This document shows, one piece after another, positions 24,746-36,786 of a stretch of 64,000 bases of DNA (its first letter is position 1; the number at the start of each line of letters is the position of its first letter). Source of the DNA: Allantophomopsis cytisporea. Taxonomy: Eukaryota; Ascomycota; Leotiomycetes; Phacidiales; Phacidiaceae. The position numbers and the translations under genes are program-made. The stretch is taken from assembly GCA_024752435.1 (NCBI GenBank), contig CP103035.1, positions 558,001 through 622,000 on the forward strand, written 5' to 3'. Under the pieces are notes generated by a model. It did no database searches. It saw nothing but the letters and a program-made list of their open reading frames with translations, and was not told the DNA's origin.

Positions 24746-26491
24746 ATGGGGCTGTTCACGCGCAAGAACTCTAAGCCAAATTCCACCCTTTCCGACCATG
24801 TCTCCACTCACTCAACTACTTCTTCTCTCAAATCCCCAAAAATGTCAAACGGTAACTTCTCACCAACCACACCAATGACGCCCAGTATCCCCAGAATCCC
24901 AATGCCGAAGCAGCCTGATCCAGGACTCGATCCTGCGGGCTATTTGAGGAGTATTGGAGCTGTCAGAGAGCGATGTGCTCTCATCCACGAGAAGGCAAAG
25001 AGAAACCAATTGAACCATTTCGATGTGGATATGGCCAAATTCGACGACTGCACCAAGTTCGTTGTGTCAATCATCAAGGTAAATTATCAATTCCTTATGT
25101 CAGCTCGGACTTGAGATCTTGGCTGGCCTCCCCACGATCCGACCAGGCTCGATTGAACCTCTCAGTGACTAATATGATGACAGAGAGATTTTGCCCCAGA
25201 TTACTCTCAGATCCCACCACACGGACGCTGGCAACACTTCAATGTCGGAGGGCGCGACCGTGTCGGTCAATTACTCACATCATGGCCATCTTCAATTGAT
25301 GCGCAAGAACGGACCAGACGACTTATCGATTTGTTCCTCGTGTCGGTATTGCTTGATGCAGGTGCTGGTACAGAATGGAGCTACAAGTCCAAAGAGAATG
25401 GTAGAGTTTACAGAAGAAGCGAGGGACTTGCTGTTGCCAGTTTGGAGATGTTCAAGACCGGTTTGTTCAGTGGAGATGAGGATCAACCTTGCAGAGTGGA
25501 TGCGGTTGGATTGAGAAGATTAACTCTCGATGCTATGGCAAAGGGATTACAGGTCAGTGAACACAACAAAATTGCTGGCTTAGAAGGCCGTACAGGCGTC
25601 ATCATGCGCCTTGCGGATGCCTTGGAGAATAAGAAGCTCTTCGGCGAGGACTGTAGACCTGGAAACATGCTTGGTAAGATATTTAACCCGTAATATGCTG
25701 AAGCCTCGTCTAACAAGCTCGAAGATTACTTGCTTTCCCACAAATCAACCCACGCTTCATCAGTTCCAATTGTCCCGCTTACTACTCTTTGGAAAGTTCT
25801 CATGGACGGACTTGCACCAATCTGGCCTTCTTCGCGTACCATTATTGAGGGTCAACCAATCGGCGATGCCTGGAGATTAAGTACCATGCCTGCAACAACC
25901 TCATCTCACCCCGCCCCATGGGAATGTATCGTTCCTTTCCACAAGCTCACTCAATGGCTCTGTTATTCCCTCATGCAACCTATGAATAAGCTTCTCAACA
26001 TTCATTTCGCCGGTGCTGAGCTTATGACCGGCCTTCCTGAATACCGCAACGGAGGTTTATTCGTTGATACCGGATGTCTTACTTTAAAGGAGGCGGATAT
26101 GAAGAGAGGACTTGAGCTCTTTAGACTCGAGCATGAGAAGTCTGGAAAGAAGGTTTCAGAGGTTGTTCCTATGTTCAAACCCGACGATGACGTAATTGTT
26201 GAGTGGAGAGCTGTGACTGTTGGATTTTTAGATCTCCTTCATGAGGAAGTCAATTCGTTACTCGGACTTGGCGAAGCAGACAAGCTGAGCTTGGTGCAGA
26301 TGCTCGAAGCTGGCAGCTGGAAGGTACGTTATACTGTTAACTTTCTGTTTGTGACAATAGCCACTCGTTCTAGATTGAATTTTTGCTGACTGAATTTCTC
26401 CTTGCAGGGTGGAAGAGAAATTGCTGAAGTCTCGAGACCGAACACCAAGGAGCCTCCGATCATGATTCTCAGCGATGGAACGGTCTTCTAG
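24746..26491 (+). CDS. URC4: Uracil catabolism protein Urc4/Urg3 (DUF1688)
   Basis: Four exons (24746-25078, 25184-25673, 25725-26323, 26408-26491) encode 501 residues. After a Ser/Thr/Pro-rich N-terminus the protein matches DUF1688: AGYLRSIGAVRERCALI, HFDVDMAKFDDCTKFV, the block PPHGRWQHFNVGGRDRV, and RTGVIMRLADAL. It closes with HFAGAELMTGLPEYRNGGLF and the terminal PPIMILSDGTVF. Urc4 is required for the URC pathway of uracil catabolism defined in Lachancea kluyveri; its exact reaction is not established. Introns are 105, 51, and 84 bases, and removing each restores family sequence. The other URC genes are not in the window. The unusual leader suggests post-transcriptional control. Confidence 0.92.
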
Positions 26492-28218
26492 ACGTAGTTT
26501 CCGACGTATCCATAAAATTACAGTTACATACGAAAACAGATTGGTTTTGTTGGTTTGGAATATTCGGAATTCGAAATTACTTGACTTGAAGCGGAGGTTT
26601 TCAAGATTTTATCATAGGGGCAAGGGATGAAAAAGGGGCCGGAGGGGTTGATAGAGGCGGTTGTTGTCGATACCCTGTGTACACATGCATATATTCCCTT
26701 TTTTAACATTTTCTTCTTTGTTGGTCGACGAACTTCTGGGATAACTCTTAACTCTTTTATTTTTTGTGCTTAAGTTGGAGGGGAATGGATGTGGTGGCAT
26801 ATTGGCTTTCAGTCGTCCTCGAGGGTAAATGGACGGTTAATATCGTCTGTATTTTTCTTTTTTCTTCTGTTGCATTCTACTCTTGATGGATGGGGCTCTT
26901 TGGTATTCTTTGTATGTCCTCTTGTTTTTCCTGTGAATATCCCGAGGATTGGATTAGCCTTCCATGGACAGATTTAGGGTGGATGAGGAAACTGCATGTT
27001 GCTTTTTTTATGTTCCATATATTATGGGCATACTTGGAGATATTGGTTGCTGAATGGAAAATTAAGATGAAAATATTGACCTCGATTATTGAAGTACCTA
27101 ATCTGATGATATTGTGTTAGTGATTTGATCTTTGGTTAGGTATTTCAGAGCAGAGGCCCTGGATTGAGCTTGCTTCAGTATGACGGGAGCTATGACGGCA
27201 CAGATCGATCTGGAACATTGAGGCTGACGAGACAACCTTTATGTATAAGGACTGTCTCGGATTCACCCACAGCTGGTAAAGTTGTGCTGTGGAGATCTCG
27301 ACGGCCTATGTTAATTGCACTACAACTCTGGGTTTGATCACGAATTGAGAGTCCCAATGTAAGCTCAAAAAGTTAGATAATAGGATCGAAAGGACCCCCC
27401 CCCATCTTGAATGTTCTACCTTTAGTCCTGCAGACATGGAATGAGCAAATCCCGATTTTGAAGTATGTTTCAGCCCTAAGAGCAAACTTCTTGAACAAAT
27501 CTTTTACTTTCTTCGTTGGCCATATTTACTGCGTACATAGTTCCTCCGTATGTATCAAGCAAAATATACTAATGACATCTCACAGCGAAGATCTTCCTAC
27601 GCACAACTCACACAACTCGAAGAATCCTGAAACAGCCCAGTGCTCAACATATGAACAACAATTGTAGTAATATAAGTAACACACAGTACCAGGGGCAAAC
27701 AACGTCCTCAGGAAATTGCAACGCATCAATCGGTAATCACCAGCACGTCGCTTCACATTCTCAGAAGCAGCCAAGTGTAGTAAGTCTGCCCGTGCCTCGG
27801 GAGCAGTAACCCTTTCTTCTGACGCCCACTCCGCCACCATCCTGGGCTTCGAGCTAGACCTGCGTTATGGGGCGCCGATCTATTAGGTCCGATTTGTACG
27901 TATCGCCGATGTCTAGTTCCATTGGATGTGCATTGATATATTGTGGCTCGCCGAGGATATTTCTACTGATACTAGATGAGAAGTGGGCTTTCTAATTAGC
28001 CTTATTAGGTTCAGCTGGATGTTATCACGGTGATTTTTTCTCATTTTTCTTTTTTTGAAAAAAGAATTGAGCAGAGTATGATTTCACTCAAGTTGGACAG
28101 GGACTGTTGATAAAATTCATCTAGAATTAAAAGCTGTGTATAGTGGTCACATACATACCCTGTGATATCGCTTCTTCAAGTGTCTAATATTATTTCGCAC
28201 CTCCCAAAGCAAGGCACT
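26492..28218. other. Intergenic, convergent 3' ends
   Basis: This holds the 3' flanks of URC4 and of the seven-TM protein gene. A C10 run lies at about 27397-27406. A 12-base palindrome CAGATCGATCTG lies at 27201-27212. A minus-strand frame at 27580-27840 has coding-like codons but no recognised family and is treated as a finding only. Confidence 0.5.
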
Positions 28219-29475
28219 CTAGTTTGCCTTTCCATTGACCATGGCCTTTGATGTTCCACCAATACCATACTGTTGTGATCCGTTGGACCAGTCTCCCTTT
28301 TCGACATCAGTTGTGACCTCGTAACTGGTCTGAACTGTCACTCCCTTGCCTCCCATAATAAACTCTTCGCTTCCACCATCGCTGATTGGGCGTTCACTTC
28401 CCTTGACGGAAGGAGTCATTTCGTACTTATGACCTGGGACTGTTGAAAGATGTCCGCCGGAAGTGCCGGTGCGAGCAGTTTGCGATGAGGTGAAGGAGCC
28501 GGTCCAGAAACTACGAGTGATCATTGGGCGAAGAATGGGGATGTTGATAGTTAAGATACCGACAATAGTCTCACGGACACCCCTGTGGCTTGTTAGTGAA
28601 CGATCAGATACGCGAGGACAAGTGAGACAAACCATCTATTGATGTTCAAGGCAGAAGGATGGGATCCAAGAGTAATGGCTACACGAAGAATTGCAGCGCA
28701 GATGACAAACATTCCACTAGACAACATGACTCCAATGACGAATTTGCGCTGGAGTGGAACCTTGAGCTTCCAAAGAAGAGGAAGAGGAATACATAGGATA
28801 GCGGCATCGGTAATGACGTTGAAGACGACAGACACGAGGAAATTCTGGAGTTTGAGAGTGCATTTCAATCCTGGATCTGGGCGAACCTGGTAGTTGTGCG
28901 AGAATGGAAAGCAGCCAAAAGTAACAGTGAGGAAGACGGCAACGTATGTTACACCACAGGCCCAAGAAAGCCACTTGACAAGGCGATTCTGCCAGAGACC
29001 AAAGGTGAGGCGCTTGAAGAAGAATAACATGCATGCCTTCATACACCAAATGAGTGCAGTGTATGAATACCAAGCAGTGATTTGAAGTTCTGCAGTGATT
29101 GATCAGTATTGATTTGGAGTATATCTCAGCCGTATACTTACTGGAACCATATGTAAAATCGGCAAGTTCTTTGTCTGTAAGTGGTGTCGTAATAGCAGAA
29201 GCTTCGACATTGGTTCCGACGTAGTAAATGATATGCACAGTGGCAGCATCCATGGTCCAGAAGAGAAGAACGAGAATAGAAAAGTAGTCATCGCCTTGGA
29301 AACCTCGGAACCCAACAGTCTTTATACGAGTGAAGAATCTTAAGAAAATAATAGCAACACCAATTCCATAGAGAACCCAAACTTCCCTAATGAACTACAT
29401 CACAAAGATCAGAATATACTCAAGAGTTAGAGAGATGCAGCGACATACCTCGGCATCAGTCTCACCAGCTGCCAT
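28219..29475 (-). CDS. Seven-TM fungal rhodopsin-domain protein (PTH11-like)
   Basis: Four exons (29475-29449, 29394-29142, 29089-28633, 28582-28219) encode 366 residues. The first exon gives only nine (MAAGETDAE). Hydrophobic helices follow: VLYGIGVAIIFLRFFTR, DDYFSILVLLFWTMDAATV, TAWYSYTALIWCMKACMLFF, WLSWACGVTYVAVFLTVTFG, a helix around VSVVFNVITDAAILCIPLPL, GVMLSSGMFVICAAILRV and ETIVGILTINIPILRPM. The FGCFP, LxxFN.ITD and IPLPLLWKLKVPLQRK blocks are typical of this fungal family of integral membrane proteins. The cytosolic tail of ~85 residues is Gly/Ser/Thr-rich. It lacks an obvious N-terminal CFEM cysteine domain, so a receptor role like Magnaporthe Pth11 is unproven. Introns are 54, 52 and 50 bases. 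Confidence 0.9.
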
Positions 29476-31210
29476 GATTAAGTTGTACGTGAGAGTAGTA
29501 GGAAGGAGAGGCTGAATATCGCTGCAAAAGAGTGTGTAGTGAAGAGATGGTGACTAGACCACCTACAGCATACCGAAGAAAGATAGAGGGTCCCAGCGAT
29601 ACTTAAACGTTTCGTCCACAACAGGATATCAAGAGCCTAAACAGAGCTTCTCTATACAGAACACCATATGATACTACACAATCACATTCTGTGAACTTCA
29701 GGGCTAGATCTACATGACATTGTTCTTCTCGTGGTCCCCGCGCTTCTCCCAAGAGCAGTGATTCGTTGAGGTTTTGAGGCGCGAGTCGGTGTCCAAGCAA
29801 GATTGATGCTATTTATCGCCCCCGTCGGCTAGAGAGTACTGCTGCCAGTCACCGTGGCAGCTGAGATCCTACTCTACTCCTCTCAGTATCTTCGTACGCT
29901 AGATAGGTCACAGTTGTGTGCAGTTTTTAATGTAGTTTCGACTTATCTAGCATGAGAAGTACCGAAAGGAAGGGAATACATAGATATGGGGACGCCCTTC
30001 ATAATACTTCAACTGCACACTACTTCGGGCAGATGCTTGAGTTGGGGATTTCCCTGCTATATCAATAGCTGTGGCACGAACCAAATCCTAACGACTTACT
30101 CTGGCACCTCAGGCTCGTTTGACACACTGGTTCTATCTTGACTTCGTGTTTGGTGTCTGAGCGCTCTTGACTGCTCTGAACTCAGCTTAACGTACGTAGT
30201 ACCTACGAAGACCGATATTAGAGTTTGAGCTCGAAGTGCTTCTAGCAGGCATATTAGTGGCATTCATTTGTGGTGCTATCCATATGTTTCTTGCTTTAGG
30301 AATTGAAGGTGTGACAAGAGAGTAACGATAGACTTTCCACCATCGACAATTTAACGCCCATTATTGAGCGAGTCTCCGTAGCTCAGTGGACGAGGCACAC
30401 TCCGAGTGAAAGGAGAAACACAGCATGGTATTTGATATTCTCGTTCTCGAGAGAGTAGACTTAAGTAGCATGTCTGATGGTAAAAAGTATAACTTGCTTC
30501 CCGGCTTTACCTCCTATTTGTTTATTGCGTAGTGGTGAAATCCACCGTGGTCGACAAAGCTCGATTAATGATCAACACCCAACAAACCTCTAACTAGTAG
30601 CCAGCAGACTACTCTGGAGCACGAAGACTTAGTCCAGGCTGCACATGACAGGATATTCCTGGTGTCCCCGGCGAACGCTACAACAGAGTCCAGGGGGTCT
30701 AGAGTACTTGGATAGCATTTGTGTGACAGCCTTGACTGGCAGCGAGAGGGTCAGGGCTGACGGGTAATCGATTGGGCGTGCGCGCGTGCATGCCAGACGA
30801 GACCTATCACGTGCTAGCAGGGTCTGGGTGTGGAAAGTCAGGTCCTTGTCTGCACTGATGCATGATACATACATTAACTGCTTAGAGGAATACTCTACCC
30901 AAGGTATTGTACATATTCATGTGCTCTCTGATCCACTTTATCGGGGATCCCTCCATGAATCTACGCGCAGTGATGTCCGCATCTGCGATATGCTCATTTC
31001 ATTTCCCATCGTGTTTGGCATACTGTACTGTCCTGTATTACATAAGATGCCAGAATGACTACCTTATGGTCGCCCAAGTAATTTCGCCCATTATCAAGGA
31101 AGTATCAGATTCCATCATGACAGATGTCAATACGTACATATGCACAACTCATGGCCATATCCACACTGGAGTACCCGTACGTCAGATCCCACTTTGCCTT
31201 GGAGGGCGAG

Positions 31211-31238
31211 GTGAAAGGTGAAAGGTGAAAGGTGAAAT
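31211..31238. repeat. 7-base tandem repeat GTGAAAG x4
   Basis: Four head-to-tail copies, the last ending in T instead of G. Confidence 0.85.
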
Positions 31239-32094
31239 CCCAATGTCGAATTTAAGCTTGTGCGTCCCGGCAGTTTGTCCCTTCTCAGTCCACCCGCCGA
31301 TCTGGTTATGGCGCACCATTAGATTTGCTATCCATGCTAGAGCGAGGTTTGCATGATTTGCAGGATTTGTCAGATCTGCTTTGTGGATCCGGGGACGAGG
31401 CATTCAGATGCAGAGGCAGTAAGTATATACATACGTACATCCTGAGTGACTTTTCAGCACGAGTCATTGTCATACAGTAGAAGACGTAAGTTCACCTCAC
31501 AACTTCATGCGTGGAACATTTCACTCATCCTCTCCGGTTTGTTGCGACTGGCTCACACATATGTTGTCCGTTTGCCCGCAGCTGATTTACATAATTTGTG
31601 CTTGCTTAGCACAACATCCATGATGAAAGGCCGATCTTCTCACGGCTATCATGGCACAAATACATGACTATTATTGTTATTGAACTCGAGCCCTTCAGAG
31701 TATGGATGGACAAGGCCGAAAAACACTCTTCTCTATCGTTCAACCTCGTGTCTGTCTCGTTTTTTGCGATCATTCACAGGGACTATCCTCATGATGATGA
31801 GTAAGATCCTGATTACATTCTGCCCACCAAGCCAAGGAGCTTTGATCCTTCCTCGCCTTGACTCTTCCCATTTCGTGGCGGAGTTCTCATAGAAGGATGA
31901 GATTTCCCTCTATAGTGCGTTATTCAATCGGTAGATAAGACCTCAGTTCGTAAATCGAACAAGCTCGAAGGATGATACTTACATCCTTCTTGTACGCATC
32001 GTGACTCGCTACCATGCATCATCCATCTAACGGAACTTTCCCGTTTTGAATTTGGAGGTTGACGCACTTAACATTCGTGATTCAAGCCCGCCAT

Positions 32095-32114
32095 GACTTG
32101 ACTTGACTTGACTT
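32095..32114. repeat. 5-base tandem repeat ACTTG x4
   Basis: Consecutive ACTTG units follow CATG. The same core occurs in the 8086-8115 tandem. Confidence 0.75.
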
Positions 32115-33164
32115 TTCACGATATTGTCTAAGAAGAGACGACAAGTCTTCGATCTTGGTTTGTTTGTGTGCGCATCTGTGCATCTGTTATGCATCACAAC
32201 TGGATGATTATCCCGAAATATTTCCTCATACTATCATACACCCTTCACTACAAGACATAACTAGCGGCTTGGCATGCAGACGTCTGTGGCGTTTGAACAG
32301 GAAAATCCTCCTCAAGCCTTAAGGTCGTCCTGTACTTATGAGCCCTCCGCATTGAAGGATATTTGAAGCATAAGTGCATTTCTCACGGGTCGGCCTTGCG
32401 CGGCGGACGGTAGTGCCGCAACAGCGTCTCGGCACCAAAGGCATCAAGATGCGCGTGGGGCAACTAAGTGCTGCAACGGAATGCTAAATGACGAACGGCT
32501 TGACTGACAGTCAATAGCCGACATTCCCCCCTGAACCCGTACTTCGGAACCAAGGTAATCAGAAAAGGGAAAACAAAAAGGGAAGACGAAAAGGGAAAGG
32601 AAAATAGCAAAATCCTCAATTGATATGCCAACATTTCCCATGCTCTCCGTACGTACTACCACAATTGTGCCTAGAATTGCTAGAGCTTTGGGCATGACGT
32701 TGAACTCCGGACAGCAAGAATCTCACAGCAGTGGTCAACACTTGGATCTCTTCATGGCACTCATTAGCTCGAAAATCCTGTCTGTGCCAACTGATCTCAC
32801 ATAACATTGTGGGAATTACTACTAAAAATTTTCATTTTCCCGTTCTGACTTCGAAGTGCCATCTGAACTGAAGATAAGACAGATAAATAATAGCTATTGC
32901 CTGGACTGTGACGCACAATCGTTCAACCCTGCAAAAGCAAATGATGGGTTTCTGGGAGTCCACCATCCTGGTTATTACTCCACTACTGCGAATGGAAAGA
33001 CCGTCATATCCACAAGCATGTAGTCAATCACGAGCTACACAATACCTTCTAGCATCTACGGGGCTTTCCGTCGGAACCGTGAAAAATATGCACCAAGGGC
33101 ACCTAGAACACACCCCTTTAATCGCGGGTAAAGGTATGTCAAGTGCATGATTACGTCGCAATGG

Positions 33165-33428
33165 TTAATGTGAAGCTACTGCTTGCTGCGAACGGGTTCC
33201 TGGTGTCCGAGATTGGTTTATAGACGCCATCTTAGCACCGTGTCTGGACCAGTCTGTGGCCGAGGGCGAGTTGAAGGTCAAGCCTTGAGGGAGCTTTTGA
33301 CGGTAAGCACTGATCAGAGAGTTGGGGATGTGTTGAGACAAGCGGAGCTCGAAAACAATGGTGCTTGATGTAGACGCGAGAGGATCGAGACCTTTAAAAT
33401 ACTTCAAAACCCAAGAATAATTTGGCAT
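33165..33428 (-). CDS. Possible small hypothetical protein (87 aa)
   Basis: A single-exon frame with a true ATG at 33428 encodes 87 residues starting MPNYSWVLKYFKGLDPLAS. Codon choice in the middle is C-rich at third positions (CTC CGC, CAC ATC CCC AAC, ACC TTC AAC), more like genes in this window than spacer. The C-terminal ~20 residues are basic and polar. There is no signal peptide, membrane segment or known motif. It lies alone 650 bases beyond the 3' end of ERG7. It may be a lineage-specific gene or a gene fragment. Confidence 0.3.
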   Translation of the reverse strand: MPNYSWVLKYFKGLDPLASTSSTIVFELRLSQHIPNSLISAYRQKLPQGLTFNSPSATDWSRHGAKMASINQSRTPGTRSQQAVASH

Positions 33429-34081
33429 GCTTTATGGCGGGATGTGATTCTCAGTTGTTCCTTCACTTGCATTCGAAAGAAAGCCATAAGACTGTGTGCA
33501 GGGCTGGAAGGAGGATGAAGTTATGGCGGAAAATTGTTATGGTGTAACCTATGGCATGTTGCAAGAGCTATGTGCCTCCTTCGATTGAGCTGTTTATTCC
33601 TACGAACTTAGCTTCTGCTCGAAGAAGTTGTCCCCGACGAGTTCATACTGCCCATTTGGTCCAAAACTAGCCCCATGATCTTATGTGCAGTTAAGGGAAA
33701 CCCTGATCGATCTGTGTCTTGACTCGGCGATCCTGCTAATCTCACAACAAGTCAGAGGATAAGAAGATCTTATTCACATCATAGCTTTACAATTACTGTT
33801 TGGAAGCGGTAGATTTTGCATGTATTTGTACCATTGATATAAACAACCATGTAACAAGAACTCATCCCATCACTTGGTGCAGTAAAAGTAAGAGCAATCG
33901 AAGGAGTAGCTTACAACCATTGCTGTCAAGCTTCTGTGAATTTGCCTCGCAAGGAAATCTGCAAGAACTAACACCAGGATCCCGAGTGTGATGGTCATTG
34001 GTGGATGACCACGGCACATGCGCATCTACTGTACATAATCATCCCTTTAAGTGTCTCAAAAGTTCTCCGTCCACCATAGCC
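33429..34081. other. Spacer before the ERG7 3' end
   Basis: I see no coding region or repeat. The right end is the 3' flank of ERG7. Confidence 0.5.
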
Positions 34082-36448
34082 TCATTCAGATAAGGGTCCA
34101 TCCCCAAATCTTTTAGCAAACAGCCCCAAAGCCTTCATCGGGAAGATGAACTTATAATTAGGATAGGAAATCATGCAGCTCTTGTTGAAGACTCCTTCAA
34201 TGGCCTCCTGCGGCCATTCCCCATTTTCCTGTTGCCTTGACATGATAAGTTTCAAACCCCTTTCGATAGGCCTTCGATCTGGGTAATGTCCTTCTATTAG
34301 AGCAATACAAGCCCAAGCAGTTTGTACAATCTGGGACCCAGAAGGATGCTCAATATATCTGCTTTCTTCACAAGACTAGAGAAATGTTAATTCAAATATT
34401 GAGGAGATGAGGATAATTTGGTACCTTGTAGCTTTCACTCCATCCACCATCAGCTCTCTGCCTCTCAATGAAGAAATCACATCCTCTCCGCACATTTTCA
34501 CTGTTTTGATATGTATCTCCTACACTAGCAAGACTTTCCATGGCAAACATGCCAGCGTAAGTAAAACAAATGCCCCAGCTACCATACCAACTCCCATCTG
34601 CCCTCTGTGCCTTACGGATGTAATTTACAGCGCGGCCTTTGAAGGCTTTGATATCTGCGGCGCGGTAATCTGGGAAGTTTTCTGTAAAGAGTGAGAGCGC
34701 TGTTACTACAGCTGTGGTACATTCAGGATAGTCATATTCAATCATGATACGGCCGAATACTTCTGCTGCATTAAGATATTCCAAGTACTCTGAGCCTCGG
34801 GTAGGTTCATAAGAAGCGCAGCCTCCAGACGAGTTCTGATATGTCAGAAGTGTATCAATTGCATCGTAGATTCTTTGATTATCCAGAAGTTTTGGATATC
34901 CAGGGGTTTTTTGTAGTAAGATGACTGCCTTCAAAGCTTCGGAGATGCAGTCACTGACAGCATAGCCTTGGTCTCTGTTGCTGAATGCCCAGCCACCCTT
35001 TCTTTGCTGACGATAACATAGATCTTGATCTTTACAATTCTCTCGAATTTGCTGGTCATCAAGAAACTCCAAAGCTTTGATGAGCATTGGTTTCCACTTC
35101 GGATCCTCAGCGAGGCCAGCATCCATTACAGCTTGGATTGTGAAGGCGGTGTCCCAAACCTGAACACCGTTGGTTCCATTCATGAGCATTCCCTCAGACT
35201 TCACCCAAAGAAAATCCTCCATCCTTTCAAGATGACGCTTTACAGAATAAGAACTCGGGCCCTCACGAATGTAGCAGACAATGAGATTGAGTGGGCCGTT
35301 GACTGGACCAAGATTGGCGAAGTCTGTGTTTTCGTCTTCCATCTGCACAAGTTTCCAGACCCATTCTTCTGCTTTCTTTGCAAGAGCATTTGTGCGTAAG
35401 TAGGGGTCGTGGATATTGACCAAGAACCAATTGGCCATATTGAGGACCCATGTCTTTGGATGATAATTGTCCTTAGGATGGATACTGTTTCTATGTGACG
35501 CGAAGTTTATTGATTCAAATGGCTGGGTGAAGAGTTCTTGTCGAAGTTGTTGTGTGAGCGGTGTCAATCGGTATGACCAGCGTTTCGACCAAATATAGGA
35601 CATAGGCAAGAACACCTGGCGCATGTGAATCCACCATCTCCAAGGTGCAATTGGTACCCAGTCAGGTAGCAACCATAGCTCTGGAGGAACTGGATTCACG
35701 ATGTCCCAGTCACATACACCTAGCACACTGAGCCAAAATTTTGCCCAATGTGGCCCATTGACAGCTCCTCCCAACTTATGCAACGTGCCCCTGGCCTTGA
35801 CCATCCTTTCATCTTCTTCACTGACCCCGACCAACCGCAAGACTGTGTAGTTCATCGCAGTACCAAAACAAGTACTCTCACCCTCAATATGCAATCCCCA
35901 ACCTCCATCTTCTGGGTGTTGGCGGGCAAACAGGTAGTTCTTGATTTCGATAGCATAAGCTTCTGGTATTGGGGTTTCCGTCACTGTCCATGTAATGACA
36001 AGTCCAGGAAGGAGAAACATCGGTCCTCCATATTCGCAAGCCCAATTCCCCGGCGGAAGTTGAAGATGTTGGAAGAATTCGAGGCCATTCTTTACAGAAG
36101 CAATCGGGGTCGTTGCACATGGAAGATCTGGCAGATTCTGCAAGAAACATGAGTGATTATCGAAAGTCTATACTGGAACTGTCTTACAGTGGGAAGGCCC
36201 AAAAAGTACTTGTCTGCTGTTGTCTGTGGCCACTCTTGTGCTGCTTTGTCGTCTGCAAGATAATGCCATGTTTGTCTACCTCGCTCGTCAAGCATGCGCC
36301 AGCGGCTATAATCTGTTCGGGTGCTCAATTTGGTGCGTTTTGAAGCTTGTTCGTCCTCTTTGACATCAGAAATAGACCGCTTAGTACCATTCTCAGCTGA
36401 CGTAGTATGACCGTTGAGCTCGGCAGCCTGAGCTCTCGTTCGGACCAT
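34082..36448 (-). CDS. ERG7: Oxidosqualene cyclase (lanosterol synthase)
   Basis: Three exons (36448-36188, 36137-34425, 34375-34082) encode 755 residues, the normal length for an oxidosqualene cyclase. The enzyme cyclises 2,3-oxidosqualene to lanosterol in ergosterol synthesis on ER or lipid-droplet membranes. A basic N-terminal extension leads to TDYSRWRMLDERGRQTWHYL, shared by fungal Erg7. QW-type repeats are visible (ARQHPEDGGWGLH, RKGGWAFSN, QRADGSWYGSWGICFTY, RQRADGGWSESYK, QENGEWPQEA). The protonating aspartate lies at about Asp483 in AVSDCISEALK; the classical motif is DCTAE, so two neighbouring positions differ while Asp, Cys and Glu remain. Both introns (50 bases each) are clean GT-AG. 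The tail KRFGDGPLSE is close to lanosterol synthases. A paralogous triterpene cyclase is the main alternative. Confidence 0.92.
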
Positions 36449-36786
36449 GACTGTGTTGTTAGGTTTCGTGTCCAGATGAGAGTTTTACTTATATTGCCAA
36501 TTCAGGTAAACAATTGGGAACTCATTGACAATGGACGTTTCAGAGCATATCGTGGGACACAAAATACATCCGTCGTACGATAGCTGAATAGGGACCACCT
36601 CAGTGAAAGTACCTTAAATGGCCCGTGTCGATCTTGCCGTTCCTGCAAGCTATGCATGCAGGAGCTCCTATGTACATACATAAGGTAGGTACACAGTACA
36701 TTAGGTGGCTAGGGTCATGGAGTATTGTTAAGCCGAACCTCCGCGATTAGTTATTACATGGCTACATAGGTATGAACTTGTGAAGC
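36449..36786. promoter_or_regulatory. Shared upstream region of ERG7 and SPO11
   Basis: These 338 bases separate two divergent start codons, so both core promoters must lie here. A CGTCGTACGATA stretch contains the palindrome TCGTACGA. I find no clear SREBP or Upc2 site. Confidence 0.5.

Larger units (their letters stand above)
29476..33164. other. Intergenic region without supported genes
   Basis: About 3.7 kb upstream of the seven-TM gene. It has a 7-base tandem GTGAAAG (four copies, 31211-31238) and an ACTTG tandem (32095-32114). A tRNA-like start at about 30372 does not fold and was rejected. Confidence 0.5.

Noticed and set aside
30370..30445. tRNA-like start (TAGCTCAGTGG)
   Set aside because: The A-box-like text is present, but there is no GGTTCRANYCC B box at the right distance and no cloverleaf with a seven-base anticodon loop.
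31915..31970. Second tRNA-like fragment (TCGGTAGATAAG ... CAGTTCG)
   Set aside because: Spacing and stems do not fit a tRNA on either strand.
20715..33610. Weak similarity between about 20715-20755 and 33564-33610 (GAGCTATGT...CTGTT)
   Set aside because: Only around 40 bases with several mismatches and gaps; not enough to call a dispersed repeat.
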